Origin: Flavobacteriales bacterium
GTDB taxonomy: Bacteria; Bacteroidota; Bacteroidia; NS11-12g; UBA955
Direction: 5' to 3'
Assembly: GCA_947464515.1 (NCBI GenBank)
Contig: CANHXF010000011.1
Coordinates: 1-18,159, forward strand
DNA: 18,159 nt
In this document: positions 7,280 to 15,585 of the stretch, in pieces
Layout of the letters: every line of letters starts with the position of its first letter
How positions within the stretch are numbered: the stretch's first letter is position 1
Made by a program: the position numbers and the translations under genes
Notes under the pieces: model-generated
What the model was told of the DNA's origin: nothing
The model's input: the letters and a program-made list of their open reading frames with translations, nothing else
Database searches by the model: none

Positions 7280-10200
7280 TCTCCCGATTCGATGGTTAAG
7301 GGATAAACTCCGGCAGCAAGACCCAAACGTTTTAGGTCGATGGTCTCAAAATAAGTCCCCGCTTCCTGAATATCCCAATTTCGCTCATACAACACGCCTT
7401 GACCCAAAATCGTATGTAATTGGACTGAAATTTTTGACCCCGCAGGCGCCTCAAACTTATAATTCACCGATTTTGCCGTTGGATTAGGGAAAACATAGAA
7501 ACTGAATGGGTTGTCCTGATTCTTCAACTTGGGACTTTCAATCGCAATCCACTGAGAACTCGTATCCTTGCAACCCAAAGCATTCGATGCGGTAAGCAAA
7601 ATGCGATATTTCCCATTTTTGTTGAAAACATGGGGCACCCTATCACCCGTAGTAGAAGTATCCCCCAAACCAAAATCCCATTTAAACGTGCGATCCATGG
7701 GTATCAGTTTGTTGTCCAATGCTTGGAAAATATAAGATTCGCGATTTTTCTCTACCGTGTTTTTTGAAATTGTAAATGATGCATCAACTTCAGGAACCAC
7801 TTTGATCTCTGGCAAAGAAATATAATCAAAACAGCCACCCCCCGAAACAAATGAATTAATTATGCGATACTTGACGACAAACTTACCCGCTGTTTTATAC
7901 AGATGAGTTGGAGATTGTAACGTAGACACATCGCCATCACCAAAATCCCAAGCGTGCAGTAAATTTCTCCCATCTGCGTTGGTCGATTGATTCGTAAAAA
8001 TTGCATTTTGCATATTTGCACAAAACGCAAATTGATTGACAGAAATCTTGGACTTGGGCACTGAAAAAACTGTTACCGTCTTAGACATCGAATCGCTACA
8101 TCCTAAAATCGATGTCGTTGTCTTCAATTTTACCGTGTAGTCACCAAAAACCGAATACACAATATTGGTATCACGGGTAGTAGCCGATTTCAGCGCGAAT
8201 TTCCCTTGATGCGTTCTTGTATCGCCCCAACTCCAACTGTATTTGGCTGTGGCCGATGGATCCGTATACGCATTCTGCAAATCTGTAATCTTCAACAAAC
8301 CACCCTCACAGATTTCATTTGCCCCGAGCTTAAAATCCGCCTTGGGCGTATTCACCACCGTCGCCATTTGATAAGAAGTATCGGAGCATCCAACCGCATT
8401 TTTCACAATCAATTGGACATTATACTTGCCACCAAGAGAGAAACTATGACTTGCCGCAGCCACATCAGCCCCCGCATTACCATCCTTCCAATCATAGATA
8501 TACCACAACGATCCGCCCCCACTACTTGCAGGGTTTATACTAGCATTCACGACATCAAAGCGGTTATTTTTATCGCATTGGGCAGCTTTAGCAAAAGCAA
8601 ATTGAGAAACGGGATGACCTTTCACCTTAACCACAACCGTCTCGGTATCCAAACAACCCTCCGCAGAGACCACAATCAACTGCACGGCTTGATTTCCCAC
8701 TGATGAAAAAACTTGACTAAACGCATTACTTGTAGCCGTTTTAACCGGACTCAGCGCCTTCCAAGAACTCGATAAAATACTACTATTATTCACCGTAGAC
8801 AGATCGGTAAACGTAAATTTATTTCCTCTTAAACAAGGAGAATAATTTGCATCGTAACCAATCTTCGCTAAGGGCTTAGACCATACTTTCAGAGAAAATT
8901 CAGAGGTAGTATCGAAGCATCCTCGGTGGTCCAAAATGGCGACATATTTCCCCGTATCGGACAAGGCGATTTTCGCAATGGTCAACAAGCTATCCGAAAC
9001 CAACAAATTCCATGGCGATTCCAGTTTATACCAATTGTATTTCAGCGACAACGACTGATTATCAGACACGGCCAAGACCAAACGGTTTTCCTCACAAATG
9101 GGATTGCTACCCTCCTTTACACGGACGATACCGTTGGGCAAGGCGATCACTTCAACCATCGCTGTTTTCACTATACTGTCTTCTCCGTTGTTCAATCGCA
9201 GCTTAACTGTTTTGTAACCAGGGCTCGAATACTTAACCGTCCAAGGCCCTTTACCCGTAGCTTTCGCTGGTACTGCACCCACCCCAAAATCCCAATCATA
9301 TTGCCCAATCAGACCATCCGACATATCTGTAAATCTGGCAGTATCGCTCGCACAAAACGCAGTTTTATCGACCTTAAAATTGGCCGTGGTTTTTTCATAA
9401 ACCAAACTAAAATCCTCAGCCTGTCCATAAGAACAAGTTCCGCAACCCGTTGTATCAATATTGTTATAATCGCTGATCACCCGCATTCTCAGACCTTGAT
9501 TCTTCTTCAAATTGGTTGGCGTTTTGATTTTTATATCAGCGTACGACGTTGGCGATGCTGAAACCTGGGCCGACACTTCACCCAAGTACGACTGAAACTT
9601 GCCATCATTGTTGTAATCGATAAAAACCCGAACATTCTCAGCATTGTAAAGCCCCACTTTTACTTTCACAGAGTAATTCACATTGGGATTGACACGAAAA
9701 ACTTTGTCCTTCGATTTATCCAAATATTCTCCATCGTCGAAATACGTCCCCGATTCAAATTGGTTGTCTGACAACATCACTTTAAAAATGCCGATTCCAT
9801 AGTTCGATGTCTGATAATTCGTTTTACTCAAGCAACTTGGCGATGCAGGGCTAGGAAAAACGCGAAGCCACACTTTTTTGGTTTCGGTATTGGATGTAAG
9901 ACAGCTTTTTGCAGTGAGAGAAACATTATAAATCCCCGGACTCGTAAATTTCAATTCAGGATTGGCGGAATAGGCATTCCCTTTGGTCCAAGAATAACCC
10001 GTTGCCGGCGTCAGCGACCATTCTATCGGCGTGGTATTGTTTACCGAAGCTATAATTCTTTCCTGCAATTTCAAATTTCCACCCACGGAGAAAATCGAAT
10101 CATAGGCAAACATCCTCGACTTATAAAGACCCGAACCATCATCAAACAGAGGACTTTTCCAAACACCCCTACCGTAAGTACTGATATAAATGAAGCTATA

Positions 10201-12771
10201 ATCCCTACCCTTGGGTGAATGATAAATGTCGATATCGGTAATATCCATCCAAAGCGGCAACTCATTAGAAAATTCCTCTGTTAATGCCGTTGATGGATTG
10301 TGATAATACATTGCTCTATCCGTTGCGATATACAATCCGGTGGGAGTAGTACTAGAATCCGCTTTTAGTGCATTGATAACACCATAATTAATACCTGCCT
10401 TTACGTTTATTGACGTCAACGGAGTGGTAGACCAAGTCAATCCATTATTTGTACTTTGATAAATTGCCGTTGTACTAGCACCATAAATTTTATTCGTGTC
10501 TTTCGGATCAACTTCTAATGCCCGCAAGGTGAAATTGGTAGGTGTAATATTTACAAATGTAGGATTTGAAGCCTCCGCATTTCTGCAAAGGAAAACTCCA
10601 CCATCGCCGCGAATCACATACAAATGTCGTTTGTTAGAAATACTACTTTTTATCTCCCTAACATTCCCCGTCCATCCGGTGGTCAACTTGGTCCAAACAA
10701 TCTTATTTTGAGATTTAACACTATCGCAGCGCCAAACATTATTATACCCCGCAAACATCCGATTCGGATTCCCCTCTTGCAAGACGAAGGGTGTCAACCA
10801 ACCCCCGCCCTCATTGATGCCATTTACGCCATTTGCTGCAATGGTGGTTAATTTATTTCTTTCGATTGCCCGATAAATATCGCCAAAAACATAGGACCCA
10901 TAAACATATCGCTCATCTTTTGGATCCACCGCACAATCCATCCCATCGCCGCCGTAATAAGTAAATATTTCGCCGTTATCATGCTGCATTGAACCATTAT
11001 CCTGATAGCCATGAGCGCCTAAATCATCCGTTGACTGTGCCACAGCCAATCGATAAATCTGAGAATTCTGAATCCCATTGGTGATATTCACCCAGGTTGC
11101 TCCCCCATTTTTGGAATAGTAAACCCCGCCATCATTTCCTGCAAAGAGAGTTTTTCCAGTATTATTAAATTCTCCGATATGTTGATCGGCGTGAATATCA
11201 TCCGCACCACCCGCTCCAACCCAATGCCCACAAATTTTAAAAGTGACACCCGCATCTGTAGATTTCCAAATATTGATTCCGTGTACGTAAACCGTTTTGG
11301 CGTTAAACGGATCCGCCGAAATGTCTAAATCGTACCAGGCTTGACCCGAACCATCATTCCCTAATTCACTGTAGCCCAAAATATTGGCAGGCGACGTGTT
11401 TTGTTTTACAAAATTCAACCCACTGTCCAAGGACAAGTATAATCCTTGAAATCTCGAACCCGCGGCGACCAAGAAATATACCCTATTGCGATCTGCTTTT
11501 GACACTGCAATTTGTCCTCTTTGCATTCCCGTGATTGGCAACCCATTGGCAATTTGAATGAAATTATCCCCTCCGTCGGAACTTCGATAAAAAGCACCAT
11601 TCCCGCTGGCATAAACAATGTTTGGGTTGTAAGGATGATAAACCAGATCCGTAAAATTGGCAGTTGTCAAACCAGGAAGAATTGAGGGGTTCCAATCTTT
11701 GCCAGAATTGGTCGACTTCGAAATCCCTAAATTATTCGCTGCCAATAGTACAGCCGAATTTTTTGGGTGCATCACCAAACGATTTACCGGATAATTCCCA
11801 AAGCCTGAATTGCGAGAAACAAACGTTTTTCCTCCATCAGTCGACATGATTACCCCATAGCCAGGAGCATCTCCAGCATCTCTATCACCCGTACCAATGT
11901 ACATCGTATCTGGATTTCTGTACGACACCACCATAGAACTCGCTCCAATGGTCAAGAATGGATTTGAAGGGGTTGTTGATGTTGATTTCGCCCCATTTCC
12001 CGCTCCCCACAACAGGCTCCAATTGGCACCATAATCGGTAGATTTCCATACACCGCCTTGGGGAGCAGTTGCAAAAATGGTATTGGTATCGGTAGGATGA
12101 AAGGCGATTCCATTGATTCTGCCCGTTCCTGTAGGCTGCGATGTTTGGTTATACGGGTGCTTCACGGGCCCCACCGCCGACCACCGACCGGCGGTGGGGC
12201 ACCATGTGGCGGGCGCCACCGGTTTTCCGCCATTCAGACCATTGACCGACTTACCCCCGGCGGGCCCGCCACTCCCTGAACTGCTTCCGCTGCCAGAACC
12301 TGTACCACTCGAACCGGTACCGCTGCCAGAACCTGTGCCACTTCCAGAACCTGAACCTGCAGCGGATGCGCCACCACTCACTAAATTACCTGCCAACTCG
12401 TCTATCACACCAAAATTCCAATTCACATATCCCGCACTATCTAGATGATTGATCACCCTATATTCCCAGCGTTTAAAAACCTTATATCCCTGACCTTTAT
12501 ATGGCACAACTCCGCCAAAATGTTGGTCAAAAGCGCGTTTCACTTCGTAATAATTAGGTCGCGGCGACAACATTAACTGTACCCATTTGATGGTTGTATC
12601 GACCAATGGCATGTCCATCGGTTTTTTTGACATCACAACACTAGATGTAGAATTTCCTGAAGATGGGGTTTGCGAGAATACAGGCATCAACGAAAAAACC
12701 ATCAAAACCAAACCGGTAAAAATGAATCGCATAAAACGACCTAGTCCACGTGAATGCATACCTATTCCCAT
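7243..12771 (-). CDS. Giant secreted Asp-box (sortilin/BNR-like), GEVED and PKD-repeat protein with T9SS sorting domain
   Basis: About 1842 residues. The signal peptide ends near FSQ; its core is FIFTGLVLMVFSLMP. The N-terminal region contains YKGQGYKVFKRWEYRV and is followed by a Gly/Ser linker (about 134-174). The sortilin/BNR-like propeller region (about 215-880) has at least eight Asp-box-like motifs, among them KSTDYGANW, MSTDGGKTF, RSSDGGDNF, LSLDSGLNF, KSTDAGVTF and QSTNNGLTW. A GEVED domain follows (about 1045-1128; FIDYNNDGKF to AEDFSLVYE). Then come PKD/Ig-like repeats (about 1130-1745; WDFGDGD, WDFGLGDTS, YDWDFGVG) and a T9SS type A domain (from FYVFPNPTA, about 1755, to VKIILIE). 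Ligand or substrate is unknown; an adhesin, a carbohydrate-binding protein or a hydrolase are all possible. The outermost ATG (12771) is given; ATG 12759 or 12732 (MRFIFTG) also gives a good signal peptide. A TTG at 12774 is less likely. Confidence 0.9.
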   Translation of the reverse strand: MGIGMHSRGLGRFMRFIFTGLVLMVFSLMPVFSQTPSSGNSTSSVVMSKKPMDMPLVDTTIKWVQLMLSPRPNYYEVKRAFDQHFGGVVPYKGQGYKVFKRWEYRVINHLDSAGYVNWNFGVIDELAGNLVSGGASAAGSGSGSGTGSGSGTGSSGTGSGSGSSSGSGGPAGGKSVNGLNGGKPVAPATWCPTAGRWSAVGPVKHPYNQTSQPTGTGRINGIAFHPTDTNTIFATAPQGGVWKSTDYGANWSLLWGAGNGAKSTSTTPSNPFLTIGASSMVVSYRNPDTMYIGTGDRDAGDAPGYGVIMSTDGGKTFVSRNSGFGNYPVNRLVMHPKNSAVLLAANNLGISKSTNSGKDWNPSILPGLTTANFTDLVYHPYNPNIVYASGNGAFYRSSDGGDNFIQIANGLPITGMQRGQIAVSKADRNRVYFLVAAGSRFQGLYLSLDSGLNFVKQNTSPANILGYSELGNDGSGQAWYDLDISADPFNAKTVYVHGINIWKSTDAGVTFKICGHWVGAGGADDIHADQHIGEFNNTGKTLFAGNDGGVYYSKNGGATWVNITNGIQNSQIYRLAVAQSTDDLGAHGYQDNGSMQHDNGEIFTYYGGDGMDCAVDPKDERYVYGSYVFGDIYRAIERNKLTTIAANGVNGINEGGGWLTPFVLQEGNPNRMFAGYNNVWRCDSVKSQNKIVWTKLTTGWTGNVREIKSSISNKRHLYVIRGDGGVFLCRNAEASNPTFVNITPTNFTLRALEVDPKDTNKIYGASTTAIYQSTNNGLTWSTTPLTSINVKAGINYGVINALKADSSTTPTGLYIATDRAMYYHNPSTALTEEFSNELPLWMDITDIDIYHSPKGRDYSFIYISTYGRGVWKSPLFDDGSGLYKSRMFAYDSIFSVGGNLKLQERIIASVNNTTPIEWSLTPATGYSWTKGNAYSANPELKFTSPGIYNVSLTAKSCLTSNTETKKVWLRVFPSPASPSCLSKTNYQTSNYGIGIFKVMLSDNQFESGTYFDDGEYLDKSKDKVFRVNPNVNYSVKVKVGLYNAENVRVFIDYNNDGKFQSYLGEVSAQVSASPTSYADIKIKTPTNLKKNQGLRMRVISDYNNIDTTGCGTCSYGQAEDFSLVYEKTTANFKVDKTAFCASDTARFTDMSDGLIGQYDWDFGVGAVPAKATGKGPWTVKYSSPGYKTVKLRLNNGEDSIVKTAMVEVIALPNGIVRVKEGSNPICEENRLVLAVSDNQSLSLKYNWYKLESPWNLLVSDSLLTIAKIALSDTGKYVAILDHRGCFDTTSEFSLKVWSKPLAKIGYDANYSPCLRGNKFTFTDLSTVNNSSILSSSWKALSPVKTATSNAFSQVFSSVGNQAVQLIVVSAEGCLDTETVVVKVKGHPVSQFAFAKAAQCDKNNRFDVVNASINPASSGGGSLWYIYDWKDGNAGADVAAASHSFSLGGKYNVQLIVKNAVGCSDTSYQMATVVNTPKADFKLGANEICEGGLLKITDLQNAYTDPSATAKYSWSWGDTRTHQGKFALKSATTRDTNIVYSVFGDYTVKLKTTTSILGCSDSMSKTVTVFSVPKSKISVNQFAFCANMQNAIFTNQSTNADGRNLLHAWDFGDGDVSTLQSPTHLYKTAGKFVVKYRIINSFVSGGGCFDYISLPEIKVVPEVDASFTISKNTVEKNRESYIFQALDNKLIPMDRTFKWDFGLGDTSTTGDRVPHVFNKNGKYRILLTASNALGCKDTSSQWIAIESPKLKNQDNPFSFYVFPNPTAKSVNYKFEAPAGSKISVQLHTILGQGVLYERNWDIQEAGTYFETIDLKRLGLAAGVYPLTIESGDQRLSVKIILIE
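12168..12219. repeat. Tandem pair of GC-rich hairpins inside the giant T9SS gene
   Basis: Hairpin one: GCCCCACCGCCG (12168-12179), 9-base loop, CGGCGGTGGGGC (12189-12200), a perfect 12-bp stem. Hairpin two, after 5 bases: GTGGCG (12206-12211), loop GG, CGCCAC (12214-12219). It encodes the stretch TWCPTAGRWSAVGP between the Gly/Ser linker and the propeller. The order, large then small hairpin with a 4-5 base gap, is the same as at 6321-6362. Confidence 0.8.
12259..12270. repeat. Perfect 12-bp palindrome GGCGGGCCCGCC
   Basis: Self-complementary GC-only 12-mer at the edge of the Gly/Ser linker codons of the giant T9SS gene. It lies 40 bp from the hairpin pair at 12168-12219 and forms part of the same GC-rich island. 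Confidence 0.7.
12287..12342. repeat. Direct repeat in the Gly/Ser linker codons
   Basis: A 23-bp unit beginning CCGCTGCCAGAACC occurs at 12287-12309 and 12320-12342 with one mismatch. The copies start 33 bp apart, exactly 11 codons, so gain or loss of a unit keeps the frame. On the minus strand it encodes SGTGSGSG-type linker sequence. Confidence 0.75.
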
Positions 12772-12783
12772 CAATTAATTTCG

Positions 12784-12791
12784 TAAAAATA
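12784..12791 (-). promoter_or_regulatory. Putative -7 box of the giant T9SS gene
   Basis: The minus strand reads TATTTTTA, one mismatch from TAnnTTTG, with a TTG about 19 bases further upstream. It lies in the 56-bp gap after the serine hydrolase gene, so the giant gene may have its own promoter as well as read-through. Confidence 0.3.
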
Positions 12792-12827
12792 GGAATTTCT
12801 AAGGTGAATTCAACCAAAGAGAATCAG

Positions 12828-13940
12828 TTACTTCAGCAACCCAACCATATCGATAGTTCTCAAAAATGGACCTTGAACGTTATTGGTCAACACAACAAAA
12901 CACTTGTCCTCGTCCAAACATCGCCAATAATAAGTCCTGAAGCCCTTCCACCATCCGTTGTGAAAGCTCCATTTTTGACCATTGATCCATTTCACCCTCC
13001 AACCATTTGCATAGAAGGCATCCGCACTTACCGCAGTTTGCGGGGTTACCATCTGATTTTTGATATCCGAATGCAACAAATAATCCGTCCTCAACATTTG
13101 ATCCAATGACAACATCTCAAAAACGTTGGAATACACCCCCTTATCACCCATCGCGCCATTATAAACATTGTCGGCAAACACATGCTTTTTATCATACCCC
13201 TGCACCGTGTAATTCACCAATCCCAAACTATCAAAATTGCACAAATGGGAATATTTCATCCCGCTAGGATTCATGATTCGATCCTTCACAAACTGACGAA
13301 ACTCAATACCCGTCTGTCGTTCCACGATCAACGCCAGCAAAGCATAATTGCTATTACAATAATCGTATCTACCAGGTTTCGCAAAATGATTGATCGGTTG
13401 CGCATTCAACAGTTGAACCACATCCTCATTCGTCAAATGTGCTTTGGGGTCATCCCACGCTTTCATATTGAAGTAGAAATAATCTGGCAACCCACTGCTA
13501 TGACTGATAAGGTTTTGCAAACTTAAATTCCTACGCGTTAATTCCGGAATATACCAATGAACACTGTCCGACAATTTTAAATACCCATCCTGCACCAGCA
13601 TCATCATCGCGGTCCCCGTAAAGGTTTTTGATACACTGGCCAACTGAAACAAATCAGCCGGTTTCAAAGAATCCAACTGCGAAAATGTGGCATAACCCAT
13701 TGCACCAAAACACAGACTATCATTCTTGTGAAACAAATACGTCCCATTAAAAATGCCATAGCGATACATCCTACGAAAAAAACTGTCGATCTGAAACTCG
13801 GTAGTATCACTAAAACGGGAATACCCCGACAAATCATAGGAGTTGATTCTGGTTTTTTTTGGTGGTTCGGGCATACTTCGGAAAGACGTCATTGCCAACA
13901 GTATCAGCTTTACAACCAGTCCTTTCACGAAATATCGCAT
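12828..13940 (-). CDS. Serine hydrolase, beta-lactamase/penicillin-binding-protein-like (class C fold), exported or membrane-anchored
   Basis: A 370-residue member of the beta-lactamase family (Pfam Beta-lactamase type). The N-terminus MRYFVKGLVVKLILLAMTS is a signal peptide or membrane anchor. Catalytic motifs are in order: S-V-S-K (Ser102/Lys105), Y-C-N (Tyr194) and H-N-G (327-329, the position of KTG in true beta-lactamases). FQLASVSKTFTGTAM and ISHSSGLPDY are typical of esterase, D-aminopeptidase and DD-peptidase-like members. The substrate is unknown. There is no T9SS sorting domain, so a periplasmic or anchored location is inferred. The frame extends upstream to 13982, but a -7 promoter box lies at 13946-13953, inside that extension, and the ATG at 13940 starts a clean signal sequence, so 13940 is chosen. 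The giant T9SS gene follows after 56 bp on the same strand. Confidence 0.88.
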   Translation of the reverse strand: MRYFVKGLVVKLILLAMTSFRSMPEPPKKTRINSYDLSGYSRFSDTTEFQIDSFFRRMYRYGIFNGTYLFHKNDSLCFGAMGYATFSQLDSLKPADLFQLASVSKTFTGTAMMMLVQDGYLKLSDSVHWYIPELTRRNLSLQNLISHSSGLPDYFYFNMKAWDDPKAHLTNEDVVQLLNAQPINHFAKPGRYDYCNSNYALLALIVERQTGIEFRQFVKDRIMNPSGMKYSHLCNFDSLGLVNYTVQGYDKKHVFADNVYNGAMGDKGVYSNVFEMLSLDQMLRTDYLLHSDIKNQMVTPQTAVSADAFYANGWRVKWINGQKWSFHNGWWKGFRTYYWRCLDEDKCFVVLTNNVQGPFLRTIDMVGLLK

Positions 13941-13945
13941 ATTTA

Positions 13946-13953
13946 CAAAAATA
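13946..13953 (-). promoter_or_regulatory. Putative -7 promoter box of the serine hydrolase gene
   Basis: The minus strand reads TATTTTTG, a perfect TAnnTTTG match ending 5 bases before the chosen ATG (13940). A TTG lies about 21 bases upstream. The predicted leader is about 2 nt, and the box rules against the longer reading of the gene. Confidence 0.45.
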
Positions 13954-14030
13954 GGGACCACGCAATCCACGTACCAATCCAAACAAATGCAAGTTACACA
14001 CCCAAAAATCGAGTGTCCTTTCGAGTAAAA

Positions 14031-14630
14031 TTATGGCACGTTAATGACCTTATGTGTTTGAATACAAATCCTCCAACGAGGATGCTCCTTCACATAATCA
14101 ATAATTTTTGGCATCATCTTTTCCCGCTTATCCCATTCAGGCTGAAGCAACAAGGCACAATCTGCTGAACAGGTCTCAGCCCATTTTTCTGCCCACTCAA
14201 AATCGGAATCATTAAAAACGATAACTTTTAATTCATTGGCTCTTCCCATTTCATTTGCTTGGGGTTGCTTGAATTTCTTTGGCGAAATACAAACCCAATC
14301 GTAGTTTCCTTTCAGCGGATAGGCTGCCGAAGTTTCAACATGTATGCGATAACCTGCCTCGTGCAGCGTGTCAACCAAGGAATTGCAATTATACATCGCT
14401 GGTTCTCCACCGGTAATCACTACAATTTCTGCCGCCGTAGATTTTACCCAATCACAAATTTCAGAAGCCGTATGCATCGGAAAACCATCTGTAGGCCAAC
14501 TCTCCTTTACATCGCACCAAACACATCCCACATCACAACCAGCCAATCGAACAAAATACGCCGGCTTGCCCGCATGAACACCTTCACCCTGGATGGTGTA
14601 AAAATGTTCCATCACAGGAAATTGCATCAT
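14031..14630 (-). CDS. queE: 7-carboxy-7-deazaguanine synthase QueE (radical SAM)
   Basis: A 199-residue radical SAM enzyme that converts 6-carboxy-tetrahydropterin to 7-carboxy-7-deazaguanine, a step toward preQ0 and queuosine in tRNA. The N-terminal EHFYTIQGEG and GKPAYFVRLAGC are hallmarks of QueE. The cluster motif is canonical CxxxCxxC at Cys32, Cys36 and Cys39. The SAM-binding ITGGEP motif is at 72-77. Later conserved parts are the VETSAAYP, CISPKK, ELKVIV and LLLQPEW segments. The first ATG (14630) overlaps the folD stop by 4 bases (ATGA), and a second ATG follows immediately, so translational coupling to folD is likely. No queC, queD or queF is in the window. Use of the product for DNA modification is possible but nothing here suggests it. 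Confidence 0.95.
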   Translation of the reverse strand: MMQFPVMEHFYTIQGEGVHAGKPAYFVRLAGCDVGCVWCDVKESWPTDGFPMHTASEICDWVKSTAAEIVVITGGEPAMYNCNSLVDTLHEAGYRIHVETSAAYPLKGNYDWVCISPKKFKQPQANEMGRANELKVIVFNDSDFEWAEKWAETCSADCALLLQPEWDKREKMMPKIIDYVKEHPRWRICIQTHKVINVP

Positions 14631-15511
14631 GCAAACTTGGCTTTATATACCTCTAATGTATTCATCATCAGACCGGTAATCGTCATCGGACCCACACCCT
14701 TTGGCACTGGAGTAATAGCGCTCACCTTGTCTAATACAGCATCATAATCCACATCACCGCGCAATCTCCATCCACTTTTACGAGTTGCATCGTCAACGCG
14801 AGTAGTACCCACATCAATAATCACCGCACCGTCTTTCACCATATCCGCGGTAACAAAACCTGGCTTACCCAAAGCGACAACCAAAATATCAGCCATGCGG
14901 GTAAATGATGCCAAATCCTTGGTACGACTGTGACAAAGCGTTACTGTCGCATTTCCATAAGGTGCCGCCGCTGAGAGCAACATGCTCATCGGACGTCCAA
15001 CAATATTGCTTCTTCCAACCACAACCACATGCTTGCCCGAAGCTTCGATTCCATAATGTTTCATCAACAAGGTAATGCCGTAAGGAGTTGCAGGTTTCAC
15101 TCCTGTCTCATCGCCCTTGGCTAATTTACCCATATTAATATCATGAAACCCGTCCACATCTTTGCCCGGCAAAATGGCTTGGGTTACTTTCTCTTCTGAA
15201 ATGTGTTTTGGCAATGGCAACTGAACAATTAATCCGTCGATGGTTTCATCGCAATTAATCTTTTCGATTTCTGCCAACAAATCGGCTTCTGAGATATCGG
15301 CGGCGAAACGACGTACATCACCGGCAAATCCAACCTCATCACAGGCGGTTTTCTTGGCACCAACGTAGGTCTGACTTGCTCCATCTTCACCCACCAAAAT
15401 CGCAACTAAACCCGGAGGACGATTGCCTTTTGCAACACTTGACTTCACCGCTTCGGCGATTTCTGTTCTAATTGAGGCGGCAGCAAGGCTACCATCGAGA
15501 ATAATGGCCAT
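14627..15511 (-). CDS. folD: Bifunctional methylenetetrahydrofolate dehydrogenase / methenyltetrahydrofolate cyclohydrolase FolD
   Basis: A 294-residue cytosolic enzyme that interconverts 5,10-methylene-, 5,10-methenyl- and 10-formyl-THF using NADP. The N-terminal catalytic domain has TYVGAKKTACDEVGF, where Lys53 after Tyr49 corresponds to the E. coli catalytic Lys54, and DGLIVQLPLPKH. GKDVDGFHDINMGKL follows. The Rossmann segment is VVVGRSNIVGRPMSMLL, and the C-terminal signature is PVPKGVGPMTITGLM. The frame is open to 15541, but MAIILDG at 15511 is the family N-terminus and a -7 promoter box lies at 15519-15526, so ATG 15511 is chosen. The TGA overlaps the queE ATG. FTCD, encoded elsewhere in the window, feeds its methenyl-THF pool. 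Confidence 0.96.
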   Translation of the reverse strand: MAIILDGSLAAASIRTEIAEAVKSSVAKGNRPPGLVAILVGEDGASQTYVGAKKTACDEVGFAGDVRRFAADISEADLLAEIEKINCDETIDGLIVQLPLPKHISEEKVTQAILPGKDVDGFHDINMGKLAKGDETGVKPATPYGITLLMKHYGIEASGKHVVVVGRSNIVGRPMSMLLSAAAPYGNATVTLCHSRTKDLASFTRMADILVVALGKPGFVTADMVKDGAVIIDVGTTRVDDATRKSGWRLRGDVDYDAVLDKVSAITPVPKGVGPMTITGLMMNTLEVYKAKFA

Positions 15512-15518
15512 AGTTTTA

Positions 15519-15526
15519 CAAAAATA
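15519..15526 (-). promoter_or_regulatory. Putative -7 promoter box of folD-queE
   Basis: The minus strand reads TATTTTTG, a perfect TAnnTTTG match ending 7 bases before the folD ATG. A TTG lies about 22 bases upstream, a weak -33 candidate. The predicted leader is about 4 nt. It supports a folD-queE transcript separate from mutS2. Confidence 0.45.
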
Positions 15527-15585
15527 CTCGCTATCCTCCAAAGTCGCTCAACCCTTGGCAATAAATCCAAAACAGAAAAAATGTT

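Noticed and set aside
8926..9561. 211-codon open frame on the + strand opposite the giant T9SS gene
   Set aside because: It lies wholly antisense to GEVED/PKD codons with clear protein-family sequence. Its own translation shows no recognisable motif and looks like a shadow frame. The same holds for the 165-codon frame at 8206-8703.
12828..13940. Antibiotic-resistance beta-lactamase
   Set aside because: It has SxxK and YxN but HNG instead of KTG and resembles esterase/peptidase-like members; nothing shows a resistance role.
13941..13982. Upstream extension of the serine hydrolase beginning MDWYVDCVVP
   Set aside because: It contains a perfect -7 box and would place charged residues before a clean signal sequence that starts at 13940.
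14005..14030. Possible terminator downstream of queE with TCGA arms and a T run
   Set aside because: The stem is only 4 bp and TCGA is self-complementary, so pairing here is expected by chance.
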